Assembly: GCA_026225945.1 (NCBI GenBank)
Contig: JAMJFZ010003746.1
Span: 150,001-214,000 of the forward strand
Direction of reading: 5' to 3'
From: Cricetomys ansorgei
Lineage: Eukaryota > Chordata > Mammalia > Rodentia > Nesomyidae
Length of the DNA: 64,000 bases
Positions 23,401 through 30,900 of the stretch are shown here, piece after piece (position 1 is the first letter of the stretch; the number at the start of each line of letters is the position of its first letter). The notes under the pieces are model-generated. The model did no database searches. It was not told the DNA's origin and was given only the letters and a program-made list of their open reading frames with translations. Position numbers and translations under genes: made by a program.

Positions 23401-23719
23401 AATTATTAACTTGACAGTACTTCTTGTCAGTTTTTTTTATTGTGCTACTTGTACCAAGGAAGGAAATTATTTACTAAATTATACTTAGAACTTTGTTATT
23501 CATTTGACAAATTCATTTAAATAAGTTTTAATATTTCATAAATGATAAGCAGCTTAAATACAAATTCAGTAAGTATTATTAAAAAATTAATAAAATCAGG
23601 CAGTTAAACTGTCAACAAGGCAATGAGCACGGACTGACCTGGCTGAAAGGCCGCACCCGCACCGCGACTCTCACCCTGTCCGCGCTCGGCACGGGCACAG
23701 TCATCTTCTCATTATCCAT
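1519..23719 (-). CDS. Kif28: Kif28, kinesin-like motor protein: first seven coding exons (gene span, 3' part outside window)
   Basis: Kif28 is a kinesin-3-like, microtubule-stimulated ATPase motor. The exons, in transcript order, are 23719-23639, 12903-12712, 11705-11502, 9890-9855, 5486-5262, 3989-3835 and 1630-1519. All have GT donors and AG acceptors, and joined they give one open frame of 335 codons. Visible motor motifs are the N-terminal beta-1 strand [11 protein letters not shown] (residues 15-25), the P-loop GQTGSGKS (118-125), switch I NASSSRSH (230-237) and switch II DLAGSE (263-268). The last exon ends at SRTTL; the following ALSPAD/neck part, FHA-like region and tail are not in the window. 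Assignment to Kif28 rather than Kif1 or Kif13 rests on near-identity to the mouse protein as I remember it and on the position next to Ahctf1. The human copy (KIF28P) is listed as a pseudogene. Nothing is broken in the exons seen here. Confidence 0.93.
1995..2215 (+). repeat. B2 SINE
   Basis: It opens with ggggctggagagatgccaca, keeps the diagnostic gacgccctcttctggcctcc, and ends in a CA-rich tail (acatacacacatacatataa). Confidence 0.8.
2416..2460 (+). repeat. (GT)n microsatellite
   Basis: About 22 uninterrupted GT dinucleotides lie in a Kif28 intron. Confidence 0.97.
2685..2995 (+). repeat. B2/B3-related SINE, diverged
   Basis: It opens with ggagagacgagtcagtggat. The middle has gtaaccccaagctc and the end is a CA-rich tail (acacacatacacatctc). 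The order matches the long B2/B3 copies elsewhere in the window. Confidence 0.6.
3376..3806 (+). repeat. ORR1-like MaLR solo LTR with internal VNTR
   Basis: It has the rodent ORR1 LTR landmarks: gaggtgtggccttgttgga-type sequence, tgtcactggg, ctgccatgctccctgcc, a CAATAAA poly(A) signal near 3739, and an end resembling caatagaaaagtaaccaaga. The usual single ggaggtgtggcc segment is expanded into a tandem array. Confidence 0.65.
3466..3568 (+). repeat. 20-bp VNTR inside the ORR1-like LTR
   Basis: The unit aggcgtggccttgttggagg is repeated five times, nearly perfectly, followed by one diverging copy (aggtgtgtcactgg). It reads open in two + frames, which is a consequence of the repeat and not a gene. 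Confidence 0.95.
3835..3989 (-). CDS. Kif28: Kif28 coding exon 6 (switch II)
   Basis: This exon has 155 bp, from [14 protein letters not shown] to LTSLGNVI plus two bases. It contains [10 protein letters not shown], the Walker B/switch II motif, and the alpha-4 sequence [12 protein letters not shown]. The donor is ATCAG|GTATGT. It ends in phase 2 and is completed by the T that opens exon 7, giving Ser. Confidence 0.94.
4330..4522 (-). repeat. SINE fragment (B3/B4-like), antisense
   Basis: It reads gcatgggtgctggggatttg, then gatgagctatcttcccatct, the reverse of a rodent B2/B3-type head, with a CT-rich body before it. Confidence 0.55.
5262..5486 (-). CDS. Kif28: Kif28 coding exon 5 (switch I)
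   Basis: This exon encodes 75 codons, IRDLLSRTK to VVTIRFKQ, and contains the switch I loop [14 protein letters not shown]. The acceptor is TCACCTACAG and the donor GTGAGA. It is phase 0 at both ends. Confidence 0.94.
5694..5823 (+). repeat. B1 SINE
   Basis: The sequence gccgggcagtggtggcacac is followed by gaggcaggaggatctctg and agcctggtctacagagcca. It ends with aaaccctgtctca, then a purine-rich tail. Confidence 0.92.
5821..5951 (+). repeat. 130-bp homopurine (GGAAGA)n tract
   Basis: It is an almost uninterrupted A/G run made of GAA, GGA and GAAGAG units, expanded from the tail of the preceding B1. It ends in (GAT)n and directly abuts an LTR. It gives long open frames on both strands, which I regard as artefacts. 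Confidence 0.95.
5952..6260 (+). repeat. 5' LTR of 2.0-kb element
   Basis: It starts TG and ends CA, with an AATAAA near 6104. It is closely similar to the 3' copy at 7637-7940, with scattered substitutions and a small indel around 6074. Confidence 0.88.
6263..6281 (+). other. Primer-binding-site-like sequence
   Basis: TGGCACATCAATGTGAGGC lies two bases after the 5' LTR. It resembles a tRNA-Lys(1,2)-type PBS with extra or changed bases. Close relatedness to the site at 15181 supports a real PBS. Confidence 0.55.
7081..7290 (+). repeat. Tandem duplication (period about 99 bp) inside the element
   Basis: Two diverged copies each start atgaaggggtcatg and contain tgaggcttgg and aaagtgcagcc. Copy 1 begins at 7081 and copy 2 at 7180. 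Confidence 0.85.
7625..7636 (+). other. Polypurine tract of 2.0-kb element
   Basis: gaaaaggggaag lies immediately before the TGTTGG start of the 3' LTR. Confidence 0.7.
7637..7940 (+). repeat. 3' LTR of 2.0-kb element
   Basis: TGTTGGGGAAG to AACTACTACA, with an AATAAA near 7791. It is the partner of 5952-6260. Confidence 0.88.
8220..8480 (+). repeat. G-rich 10-bp minisatellite
   Basis: About 25 copies of GGGGAGGAGC followed by A or T, with variants (ggaaggagct). Variants are grouped in blocks, so higher-order units are visible. The + strand has many GGGG runs. It reads open in two + frames (Gly/Glu/Arg-rich), not taken as a gene. Confidence 0.95.
9229..9577 (+). repeat. ORR1-like MaLR solo LTR
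   Basis: It contains ctgagtgagaatgtcccca, ggcattctcccac-type sequence, AATAAA near 9505 and a caatagaaaacgtgactaaga end. It matches the copies at 3376, 12966, 14646/19984 and 47489. Confidence 0.65.
9855..9890 (-). CDS. Kif28: Kif28 coding exon 4 (36-bp micro-exon)
   Basis: The exon encodes twelve codons, [12 protein letters not shown], the conserved kinesin SxxEIYNE element on strand beta-5. The acceptor is CTCTCTGCAG and the donor GTAATG. It is phase 0 at both ends and fits exactly between exon 3 (...TVASQ) and exon 5 (IRDLLS...). Confidence 0.93.
10053..10400 (+). repeat. Long B2/B3-type SINE
   Basis: It opens with gggctgggagccgctcagtg. The middle has cccgcataaaatctgg and ctgtaaccccagagctgtgg. 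The end is ccctcctctggcctccacgtg plus a CA-rich tail. Confidence 0.7.
11502..11705 (-). CDS. Kif28: Kif28 coding exon 3 (P-loop)
   Basis: This exon encodes 68 codons, [10 protein letters not shown] to EKTVASQ, in phase 0. It contains the nucleotide-binding P-loop [15 protein letters not shown]. Ser replaces the Ala common in other kinesins (GQTGAGKS), a conservative and known variation. The acceptor is TTTCTAG and the donor GTATGC. Confidence 0.94.
11838..12012 (-). repeat. SINE (B2/B3-type), antisense
   Basis: It reads tgtatgtggaggtgtgtgtg, then ggaggacaacttgtgggagc, and ends gagccatctcaccagccctt, the reverse complement of a B2-type head. Confidence 0.7.
12712..12903 (-). CDS. Kif28: Kif28 coding exon 2
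   Basis: This exon encodes 64 codons, [13 protein letters not shown] to DPTSKFAGQ, and is phase 0 at both ends. The acceptor is ACAATAG and the donor GTAAGT. It carries the motor stretch [10 protein letters not shown], which corresponds to the kinesin F(x)FD motif. Confidence 0.92.
12966..13336 (+). repeat. ORR1-like MaLR solo LTR
   Basis: It contains gaatgaaaatggcccccata, ggaggtttcaaagtccca, an AATTAAA near 13268 and tcacagcaataggacgg. It lies just upstream of Kif28 exon 2, in intron 1, antisense to the gene. Confidence 0.65.
14646..14704 (+). repeat. ORR1-like LTR, 5' fragment split by provirus
   Basis: It reads gtgatggtttgaatgagaat to gcttggtcccc. The rest of the same repeat resumes at 19984, after the provirus. 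This dates the ORR1-like copy as older. Confidence 0.8.
14699..14704 (+). repeat. 6-bp target-site duplication, left copy
   Basis: GTCCCC lies immediately before the provirus and is matched by GTCCCC at 19984-19989. A 6-bp duplication is typical of class II (beta-like/IAP-like) elements. Confidence 0.92.
14705..15178 (+). repeat. 5' LTR of class II provirus
   Basis: It runs from TGTTGTGGGAGATTTTAG to TTTATTTAAACA. AATAAA is near 15113, and an AG-rich block lies at about 14915-15020. The first ~225 bases appear identical to the 3' LTR. Differences cluster in the AG block and the last ~100 bases. Confidence 0.93.
15181..15199 (+). other. Primer-binding-site-like sequence of provirus
   Basis: TGGCACACCAACGCGTGGC lies two bases after the 5' LTR. 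It is tRNA-Lys(1,2)-like with deviations and closely resembles the site at 6263. Confidence 0.6.
15200..15658 (+). other. Proviral leader (untranslated)
   Basis: A purine-rich leader between PBS and gag, with a repeated cgggacagcag motif (15249 and 15301). It would be expected to hold packaging signals. Open frames here are low-complexity. Confidence 0.6.
15659..17132 (+). pseudogene. gag: gag of class II provirus (frameshifted)
   Basis: The 5' part is open from 15659 to 16024. It carries a ~23-residue hydrophobic segment ([11 protein letters not shown]... at about residues 40-62), as in IAP-type Gag proteins that insert into the ER. The frame then shifts near the A-run at 15966-15974, and the matrix/capsid/nucleocapsid part continues in another frame to the stop at 17130-17132. 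Capsid features include a major-homology-like stretch ([13 protein letters not shown], about 16630-16670). Two zinc knuckles CX2CX4HX4C lie at about 16899-16940 and 17010-17051. Apart from the one shift the frame is long and clean, which suggests fairly recent inactivation. Confidence 0.85.
17078..17518 (+). pseudogene. pro: pro (retroviral aspartic protease) frame, truncated
   Basis: It is open in the -1 frame relative to gag from 17078 and overlaps the end of gag. The active-site motif [12 protein letters not shown] lies near 17363-17398. The frame stops at 17516-17518 because of an apparent indel. The protease C-terminal motif (LWGRDLL) appears just downstream in a different frame. The expected dUTPase segment between gag and the protease, typical of full betaretroviral pro genes, is not evident. 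Confidence 0.8.
17090..17122 (+). promoter_or_regulatory. gag-pro -1 ribosomal frameshift signal
   Basis: The heptamer A GGA AAC (17090-17096) is in the gag zero frame. It is followed by a 7-base spacer and a perfect 8-bp GC-rich stem, GGGGCCTG (17104-17111) paired with CAGGCCCC (17115-17122), with a 3-base loop. The pro frame opens at 17078, only 12 bases upstream. The heptamer is one base from the known G GGA AAC site. Seen in sequence; function inferred. Confidence 0.75.
17541..18326 (+). pseudogene. pol: Protease C-terminus joined to pol (reverse transcriptase) remnant
   Basis: It starts with the end of the protease ([12 protein letters not shown]). After a short stretch it has an RT-like segment ([10 protein letters not shown]...LCQYF), then thumb/connection-like sequence ([18 protein letters not shown]). 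No YxDD catalytic box and no RNase H or integrase motif is present. The last ~70 residues are unassigned. It looks like the product of large internal deletions. Confidence 0.65.
18327..19529 (+). other. Proviral 3' region, no recognised gene
   Basis: About 1.2 kb between the pol remnant and the polypurine tract. It contains an imperfect duplication (aatttgaggcagctctcacg near 19103 and aattgaggcggctttcacag near 19193) and a perfect 21-base tandem repeat near 19327-19370 (gaacttttatgaacaattggt). No env protein motif (SU-TM cleavage, fusion peptide, CX6CC) was seen. Confidence 0.6.
19530..19542 (+). other. Polypurine tract of provirus
   Basis: aaaaagggtgaga ends directly at the 3' LTR TGTTGTGG and is similar to the IAP-type tract. 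Confidence 0.82.
19543..19983 (+). repeat. 3' LTR of class II provirus
   Basis: It runs from TGTTGTGGGAGATTTTAG to CATAACTTTAACA. It is shorter than the 5' LTR because of deletions in the AG-rich block and four to five bases at the end. Confidence 0.93.
19984..19989 (+). repeat. 6-bp target-site duplication, right copy
   Basis: GTCCCC, matching 14699-14704. Confidence 0.92.
19984..20301 (+). repeat. ORR1-like LTR, 3' fragment split by provirus
   Basis: It continues from the left piece (ccagttggttgaactgctta) through ctgccattctccctgctacc to cacgacaatagaaaagtaac. Confidence 0.75.
20715..21052 (+). pseudogene. Degenerate retroviral protease fragment (ERVL/class I-like)
   Basis: A short stretch reads [10 protein letters not shown], where the catalytic DTGA has become DMGA. 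Further on are [10 protein letters not shown] and LGIGR, ending NILLG. This order resembles the protease of old mammalian ERVs. A stop separates the two parts. It differs from the provirus next door and is probably an older relic. Confidence 0.4.
21050..21370 (+). repeat. Rodent interspersed repeat, family unsure
   Basis: It reads attagttacttttctcacac, then gtgacgaaatccttaagcaa and gggaaacatttatttaggct. This matches a common rodent repeat whose antisense end I know as ...ctgtgatgaaacaccatg... A related stretch lies at 12250-12520. Confidence 0.45.
22147..22285 (+). repeat. B1 SINE
   Basis: gccaggaagttgtggtggca, aaggccagcctggtctacag and gaaaccctgactgaaaaaa. Confidence 0.9.
22490..22672 (-). 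repeat. B2 SINE, antisense
   Basis: Reverse of a B2: ttgcctgcatgtagtatgtg to cactgagccatctctccagc. Confidence 0.85.
23003..23335 (-). repeat. SINE fragments (B1/B4-like), antisense
   Basis: gtgacctagtctggtcttga and agcattctgtgttgggatta, then a second piece ccccagtgctgggatttgac. Confidence 0.55.
23639..23719 (-). CDS. Kif28: Kif28 coding exon 1 (start codon)
   Basis: This exon encodes 27 residues, MDNEKM... to ...VRVRPFSQ. The start ATG at 23719-23717 has A at -3 and G at +4. The donor is CAG|GTCAGT and the exon ends in phase 0. It is clearly richer in CpG than its surroundings. A second in-frame ATG is five codons downstream. Untranslated first exons further upstream cannot be excluded. Confidence 0.88.
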
Positions 23720-24644
23720 AATGCTATTTGGTAGAAAACAACACAAGCACACCGCTGTGCTTCACGCTAAAACATCCAAAGCTTAGCTGACAAAGGCAGT
23801 CTGCTTCTAGGTATCGATTATTAAGGGTCCATTCATTACACACTATCAATTACCGTCATAAATTATTTGACAATACTCATTTATTGATGAGTTCCATAGC
23901 CTCCATCAAACGTCATTGCTCAATTGTGCACACTCATACTGCAGAACGGGGTTTTGTTTCTCCTTTTCCACATCTACTCATTCTTCCATCCTCAACATGC
24001 CTGAGGCCTGTGCTAAATGCCAGTTTTAAAACCTGAATACTAAGAGGCTTCTGTGATTCAGTAGAAAGCTCCTTCACAGCATGGGTATCTAAAAATTTGT
24101 CCGACTCCTCTTCTTACCAACACTAGGCACACACCAGGTGTACTGAGCATCTGTAGATTTATTTTACAGTTTTTTCTCTAATCCTTTCACGAGGTTGCTA
24201 AGAAGCAGTGAACCGGTCAATCTAACCTGGATAATTAGTCTCTGAACTGCGAGACAAGATGGTCTGTAAATTACTGAACAAGAAATGCCAGCATTATATA
24301 GTTAACCAATGCATTACTGGAAAATTACTCTTTTGAGGTAGATTACACAAAATTTGTAAAATTACAAAAAGGCAAAATCACATGCCCACAATTCAAATTC
24401 AACACAGTATCAGGCGAAGCCCAAGGAAAATACATATAATGATTAAGAAATGTGAGTAACAGAATCAAAGTGCATAAATTATAAAATAGCAACTTTAAAA
24501 AATAATCAATAGTCAATCAATCACTCTCATTTTAAAACTGGTTCTAGTATCTTAACTATAGAGGAAGAAAATGGAACAAATGTCTAGTAGCATATAAAAT
24601 CATGACTAAAACAGAAATCCCCTCTCAAAAATCTAACAGACACA
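23720..24644 (-). promoter_or_regulatory. Ahctf1-Kif28 intergenic gap, presumed Kif28 promoter region
   Basis: About 0.93 kb between the Ahctf1 cleavage region and the Kif28 ATG. It is AT-rich with no SINE recognised and no clear TATA box. The only CpG-rich part lies within Kif28 exon 1. Any Kif28 promoter must sit here, overlap Ahctf1, or lie upstream through an untranslated exon. Confidence 0.5.
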
Positions 24645-24900
24645 CAGTGTATACTTTACAGTAGTTTATTTAACATCCCAATAATAAGTCATATTTACAT
24701 ATTATATAAACGTATGAAGTCTTATAAAACACCTGGACTAGAAGAACCGCACTCCATATGGAGTTACTTTACGTATTTACTTGTTTACAAAATTTTACAA
24801 TTTATATAAATTATTTCCTTCCAAATTAGGTGACCTTTAATAGTCCACACAAATACTGATGACTTTACAAACAGGTACACATTAAAATCTTGGGGCAAAA
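24645..24900 (-). other. Ahctf1: Ahctf1 3' untranslated region
   Basis: About 255 bases, AT-rich, ending about 20 bases beyond the poly(A) signal. The cleavage point is an estimate. Confidence 0.65.
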
Positions 24901-27900
24901 TTACAGCATTTTCCTGCGTACAATCTGCTTTGGAAATGAAGACAGCTTCTTTCTACCCCTTCCAAGAGTTCTTCCTGCTACTTCTGCAGTTTTTCTTGGT
25001 TTGCTGATCTTTATTTCATCAACCGGGCTTGCCAAGGGAGAAATCAGCTTAATTTCTACAGGTGGAGGTGACCAAGAACTTTCTTTTCCCGTGTTTCTGA
25101 AAGAAAGACACACTCAAGTAGGAATGGGCAAGGTGCACCCGACTTGTCAAGGGCTTCAGGTCTATGAGCAAAGTGTAAGCTTCAACCACTGACCCAGCCC
25201 ACCTGTGCAGATCTGGATACTTAGCCACATCCACGGTAAAGTACTGCTGGTTACAAGGATGGTTCAAGTACCTATGGTCAGTCCAATTCTGATGTTAGGT
25301 GTGATGACTCACACTTAAAAGTCTAGTACTCAGTAAGTAGAGACAGGAGGACAGCAGTGAGTCTGAAGCTAGCCTGGTTTACCTAGCAAGTTCTGGCTTT
25401 GCCAAGGCTACATGTTCTAAGATCTAGTTTAAAAAAAGGCAATTCAGGGCTCAGCTTTAGGTGTGCAGCATTGTGCCACAAAAGGGATGCGGGTGGGGTA
25501 GGGTAATACTAGAAACAGTAGCAACTGGTGAGTATGTGTATCATAAACATATACACAAATGCAGACAGGGCCATGCAGTGCTGGGTGCCTCATTAAAAGA
25601 CAGGAAACATTTTCAGAGATGCAAACTCTGCCAGACCTCAGCAGAGGGAGCCACTGTCATGGCCAGTGCCAGGCTCACAGTGGAATCCCAGTGTCTGAGC
25701 TCAGGTGTTTTTATTCTTTCTGAACTCCTCGGACATTCTGATAGCATATGCAGATCATTACCAATCAACATCCCCCACATAAACCCACCACCTGCAGGCA
25801 ATACAAAATGCCAAGACCAGGGTAGGCCCTCACCTAACAGTGCATAAAACAATTATTTTAACTTCCACAGCAGCACACACCTTTAATTCCAGTACTCAGG
25901 AGGCAGAGAAACCCTGTCTTGAAAACCTCAAACCAAACCAAACCAAACCAAACTAAACCAAAAGCCATATACAAAGGCAATTTACATGTGAGTAGTGTCA
26001 TTAGTCAACTGCATCATCTGTTGGTTTACTAACTCGCACTTCTATCACATTTAGTCATGCCTGAGTATAGCATGAACAGAATACTGTGAATCAAAAATCT
26101 CAAATGGACTGATTTTTACCACAGATACAGTTATATGCTTAGTAGCAAAATAACTCTAAGAGTTTTAAGTTATAATTCATTATTAATGAAAAGGCAAACT
26201 ATCTTCTCTCCCAAATATACCCAGTGGACAATGAACTACCTTTAGGTTACATGTCTCTACTCTGTGGAGAATGCCTGGGCTCTACCAATGTCAAGAAGCC
26301 AGGGCTAGGCATGCCTGAGAAGCCCTCTCTCCAACTCTAGGGAGTGGGTGGGGAGACCAGAGCGTGCGTGCGTGCGTGCTGCTTACCTGCTTGTTTTTGT
26401 CTTTGCAGTCCTGCTTCTTTTTGTTTTTTGTTCCCCTACGATTAATGGTTTAGGGTCACTCTCCTATGGATTAAAAATTTAGAAATATAAATTGTTTAAG
26501 CAATTAAACATTTTTTTTGTTTGTTTTTTATTTTCTTTCTCTGTGCAGCTAGCTCTGGCTGTCTTGGAACTTGCTCTGTAGACTAGGCTGGCCTCACACT
26601 CAGAGATCCTCCTGACTCTGCCTCCTGACTGCTAGGACTACAGGCGGCACCACCACCGCCTGGCTTAAAGCCTGATTTTAAATGTAGCCAGCTCAGACAA
26701 GGAGTTTAGTCAAGCATTGCTAAAAACCCTAGGCCCTAGACTGACCCCTCTGGCTCTTTAGCCAGATCTTTAGTTTTCTTTAGAAAACTCGACTGTCATG
26801 ACAGTTCTTCCTCATTCCCACAGCGCACACACCAAGGCTTGTCAGTTTCACTGTGAATGCTTCCACCATCCTCTAGTAACACAGCTCCAGCTCCAAGTCC
26901 AGATTCCCTCCATCATGTAGGCACTGAGCCACTACGGATGGTTTTCTTTCTTCCTTCCTAGAATACTTTCCACAGAAACTACCTGAAACCTACACATGGC
27001 TATTTGGTAGCTACCTCCCAGCCATGCTTCTGAGTCCCTGTAGTGATTGCTCTTTCTGCCAGGAAGGCCTCTCCTCTCCACCCCCGTACCTATAGAGGCA
27101 TTTGAGCAGAAATGACTGTTCAAACTACTCATATTTGTCTCTTCAATTAAACTGTATTAACTGGTTCATGGAAGATAATTTAAAATGCTTATAACTGACA
27201 TTTGTAAGTCTGATACTTAATCTATAAAAAATCTTCATTTTAAGGCTTTGTACAAGAGACTATGGAGTCAACTCTGAAACTTTCTCTCCAAGGGTGCTCT
27301 TTAAATGACACAGCAATTACTTACACAAATACCTAGTCAATTGTGATGGCCAAATTTTTTTTTTCTTTTTTTTTTTTTGAGATGGGATCACACTATGCAC
27401 CCCTGGCTAGCTTAGGTCTCAGCACATAGAGCAGACTAACGTTGAACTCAAGAGAACTGCCCTTCTCTGCCTTGAGCCCTGGGACTAAGGGTGAGCGTCA
27501 CCATGACTGGTAACCACTTTAATTTTAAAACCTTCATCCTAATAGGACTTGGAAATTGCTGCTGTTATAAGCAACACACCACAGATCTGTCTTGAAGGTA
27601 GTGGATACAATTTTGGAGCTTTTAATACAAATGCAAATTACCTGTCTTAAAACATTTTTATTTTATGTGCATGGGTATTTTGCCTGCATGTCTACCACAA
27701 GCATGTCTGGTGCTCCAGAGACCAGAAGAGTGTTGGATTCCCTAGAACTGGATTAAGAGGTTGCGAGCTGGAATTAAACATGAGTCCTCTGCAAGAACAG
27801 CCAGTACACTTAACTGTTGAGTCATCTCTCTGGACTACATATTATCTTTAAATAAATTTATTTTTCAACAGATTTACTTAAGAGAAATCCACTTAAAAAT

Positions 27901-30900
27901 CCTTGTAATCCACCACTCAGGAGCCTAAGGCAAGAAAACAACTTCAAGACAAGCCTAGGGTATATAAAGTCTATCTCAAATAATCCTTACCAGTTTATCT
28001 AGAAGCTTCGATGTGCCGGATGCATTTTTCCGCCTCGTTCTCAAAGCAGGAGGTGAAACAACAAACTGAGATGATAAATCTGAAACCAATTCTTTGAGCT
28101 GGGCAGTGGCCTCCATTTTTTCAGCTAAAGACAAGTGGAAAACAAAACATATACCTGTACCTCTGTATAGTTTAAAAAAACACCACCATAAAAGCAATCG
28201 TATATGGCAGCAAAAAAGCTTGAAACAAATGACGCACATTTAAAAGACAAAACGATGGGGAAGAGAACCCATTATCATTTAAGTAAACCAGACGCTTCGT
28301 GAGTATTTTAGGCTTCAAACTAAATGAGACCAATGTAAATGGGACTACAGACAGCACAATGCTATTGCTCTTTAGCTTGATCCTCAGTGTTTCTCATCTC
28401 CTCTCAGGAAAGCGTCAATCCCTTATGACATTGTGAGTCTCCATTTCTAGATAAGCGTTTCATTACACTGTATATTTACAAGAGCAATTAATTTCATTTG
28501 CAAATAAGAGATGCAAACTTTAAAACCTCTTTCTAGCTATCTTATCCTGAGCTATTCCTTTTCGTCAAGGGTGACAACAGAAAAGTTCATGTCATAAAAG
28601 CAAACTGAAGCTGAAAAACAATAGGGGGCTGTAACACAGATGGAGACTAGTTTAGGAACTGATTTAGGGGGCTGGAGAGATGGCTCAGCCGTTAAAGGCT
28701 AGGCTCACAACCAAAAATATAAGAACTGATTTGAGGGAGGGGCTCATGGGGCCCTACCCCTCCCTGAGGATTTATACGTTGGTTTTCCCCAGTGGTGTAG
28801 CCATTGCTGAGGGGGTCATGTTCCTGCAAACCACTTCATAACTGAGTCATACAAAATAAAAATCAAATAAGTAAAAGGGGGAACCAGCCAAGAAAAGGAA
28901 GGCCTGCATATGATCAAAATACATTACGCACATACACGAAAATGCTATAATGAAACCCACATGTATAATAACACACGCTAGTAAAGTGCTGTGTGCCAAA
29001 GATTAAACACCAGAGTTTGGACTTACTAGCTGTGCCTCAGCTATTAAAAAACAGGACACAAGTGACAATTAGCTCAGTGTTGCGATGAGTAAAAAAGCAG
29101 AACAATCTGATGCACACAGCAAGTGCTTGAGAGAGACACAGAGAGAGAACTAGACTGATTGACCAATGCCAAGTGTCAAATCCTGTTATGTCTCTTGCTG
29201 GGAATGAAGACCCATACTCATAGTTCCAGCAGTAGGTAAAGTCAACAAAATGTCAAGTTTGAGACTCAGACAGACTGGTCCTATCTCAAACAAAACAAAA
29301 CACCATCATTACTAACCAAAAAAACAACAAAACCACAACCCAAATCACAACTGTGTGCATTCTTGTGTGGATGTAGGTGTCTATCTATGGAGGTCAGAGG
29401 CAGCCCTGGTGCTGGTCCTCCTTGTCTTCCACTTTCCGTTGACACAGTCTGTAAGCGGACCCTCACCACAACCAGGCCAGGCTAGCTGGCCTGTGAGCAG
29501 CCTGTCTCTGCCCCTGCATCTCACCAATGTTGGGTGTATACCATGACAGCTTTTCACATGGATTGTGGGGATTCACACTCTGTCTTCAAGTTGGAGAGTC
29601 AAATACTTCACCGGCTGAGCTACCTGTCCAGCTTACAAAAGTCATGGCTCTTAACAAAAGAGAAAAGCACTGGCAGCATCTGGCATCTTCACTACCAGCT
29701 TCTAAGAGGCAGAGATTACACTTCAGGCCACCAATGGCCAGGTCCCCTTCCTATAGCTAGAAATACAAACCTGTCTGTAGCCACAACTCTCTAGGCTACT
29801 TGAGCAACAACAACTATGGCTTTCTCAGAGCACCTCAGAGTGTCCACTTTAGCTTCCCCATTTATTTCTGGGGACTAAGAGAAACTTAAGAATTTAGTAT
29901 CATGCACAAAAATGCTTGTCCTATTCACTGTTTCTACAACATGCTTCTTTTAGGGTATAAACAAGATTTTATTATCTTGTAACACATGCCTCATCTACCT
30001 TTGTAAACTTCTGGAAAACACATTTTGACAACCAGTACTAATACTTAGGATTAAAAAGTTAAAATTACAAGACCTAAGCTCAAATACAGCATTGTGCTGG
30101 GAAACAGCTCTCTGGGAAGAGGGAGAAAAAAGGTAGCTTTGGTTTACAGAATTAGATACTTTTTGTGATCAAATGGATTCCACTGTGGCCAACTTCAAAA
30201 CAAAATGAGACCCGATTCTCAAATATCTCCAACATCTCCACCTACCTCATAAAAGGTACCTATTTTTAACACAGGAAACATTAAAATATCCCAAAGGAGG
30301 GTGGTTAAGCACATGTAGAGTATTAGTGAGATGAAATGCCAACACATGACAAAATCCAAACAAATCCCAAAACTACTATGTCATATATGCTCAGAGTTGT
30401 GAGGACTGAGTATCTGGGACTGGGGAGATGGCTCAGTAGGTAAAATGCTTGCTTGATATGTAAGCATGAAGACCTGAGTTCAGATCCCCAGTACTATTTA
30501 AAATGCTGGATAAAGTGGTAAGCATCTGTACTCCTAGTGCTGGGGGCAGAGACAGCAGGATCCTGAGGTCTGCTGACTAGCCAGTTGAACCGACTGCTGA
30601 GTTCCAGGTTCACTGGAAGATGCCTGAAGACCTTTGGCTTCCACACAGGCTAGTGAACCTGCTCAAATGATACACCTTCCAGTATCTGAGACTAACCATG
30701 AAATAAGGGAAATGTATATGCTCATAAACTACAGTGTGTTTGATACAGGGTCTTGCAATAGCCCAAGTTGGCCTTGCAGCCTCAGCCTCCTCACCACTGG
30801 GACTACAGATATACACCATGCTTGGCTTGTTCAGCTTATTCTTTAAGCAAAGGACAGCATGACTGCTAAGACCATCATCCACATACTAGAGCATATATTT

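Larger units (their letters stand above)
12904..23638 (-). other. Kif28 intron 1 (10.7 kb)
   Basis: This intron is dominated by repeats: ORR1-like LTRs, a 5.3-kb antisense provirus, a degenerate retroviral protease fragment near 20.8 kb, and SINEs. No exon with kinesin similarity was found inside it. Confidence 0.8.
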
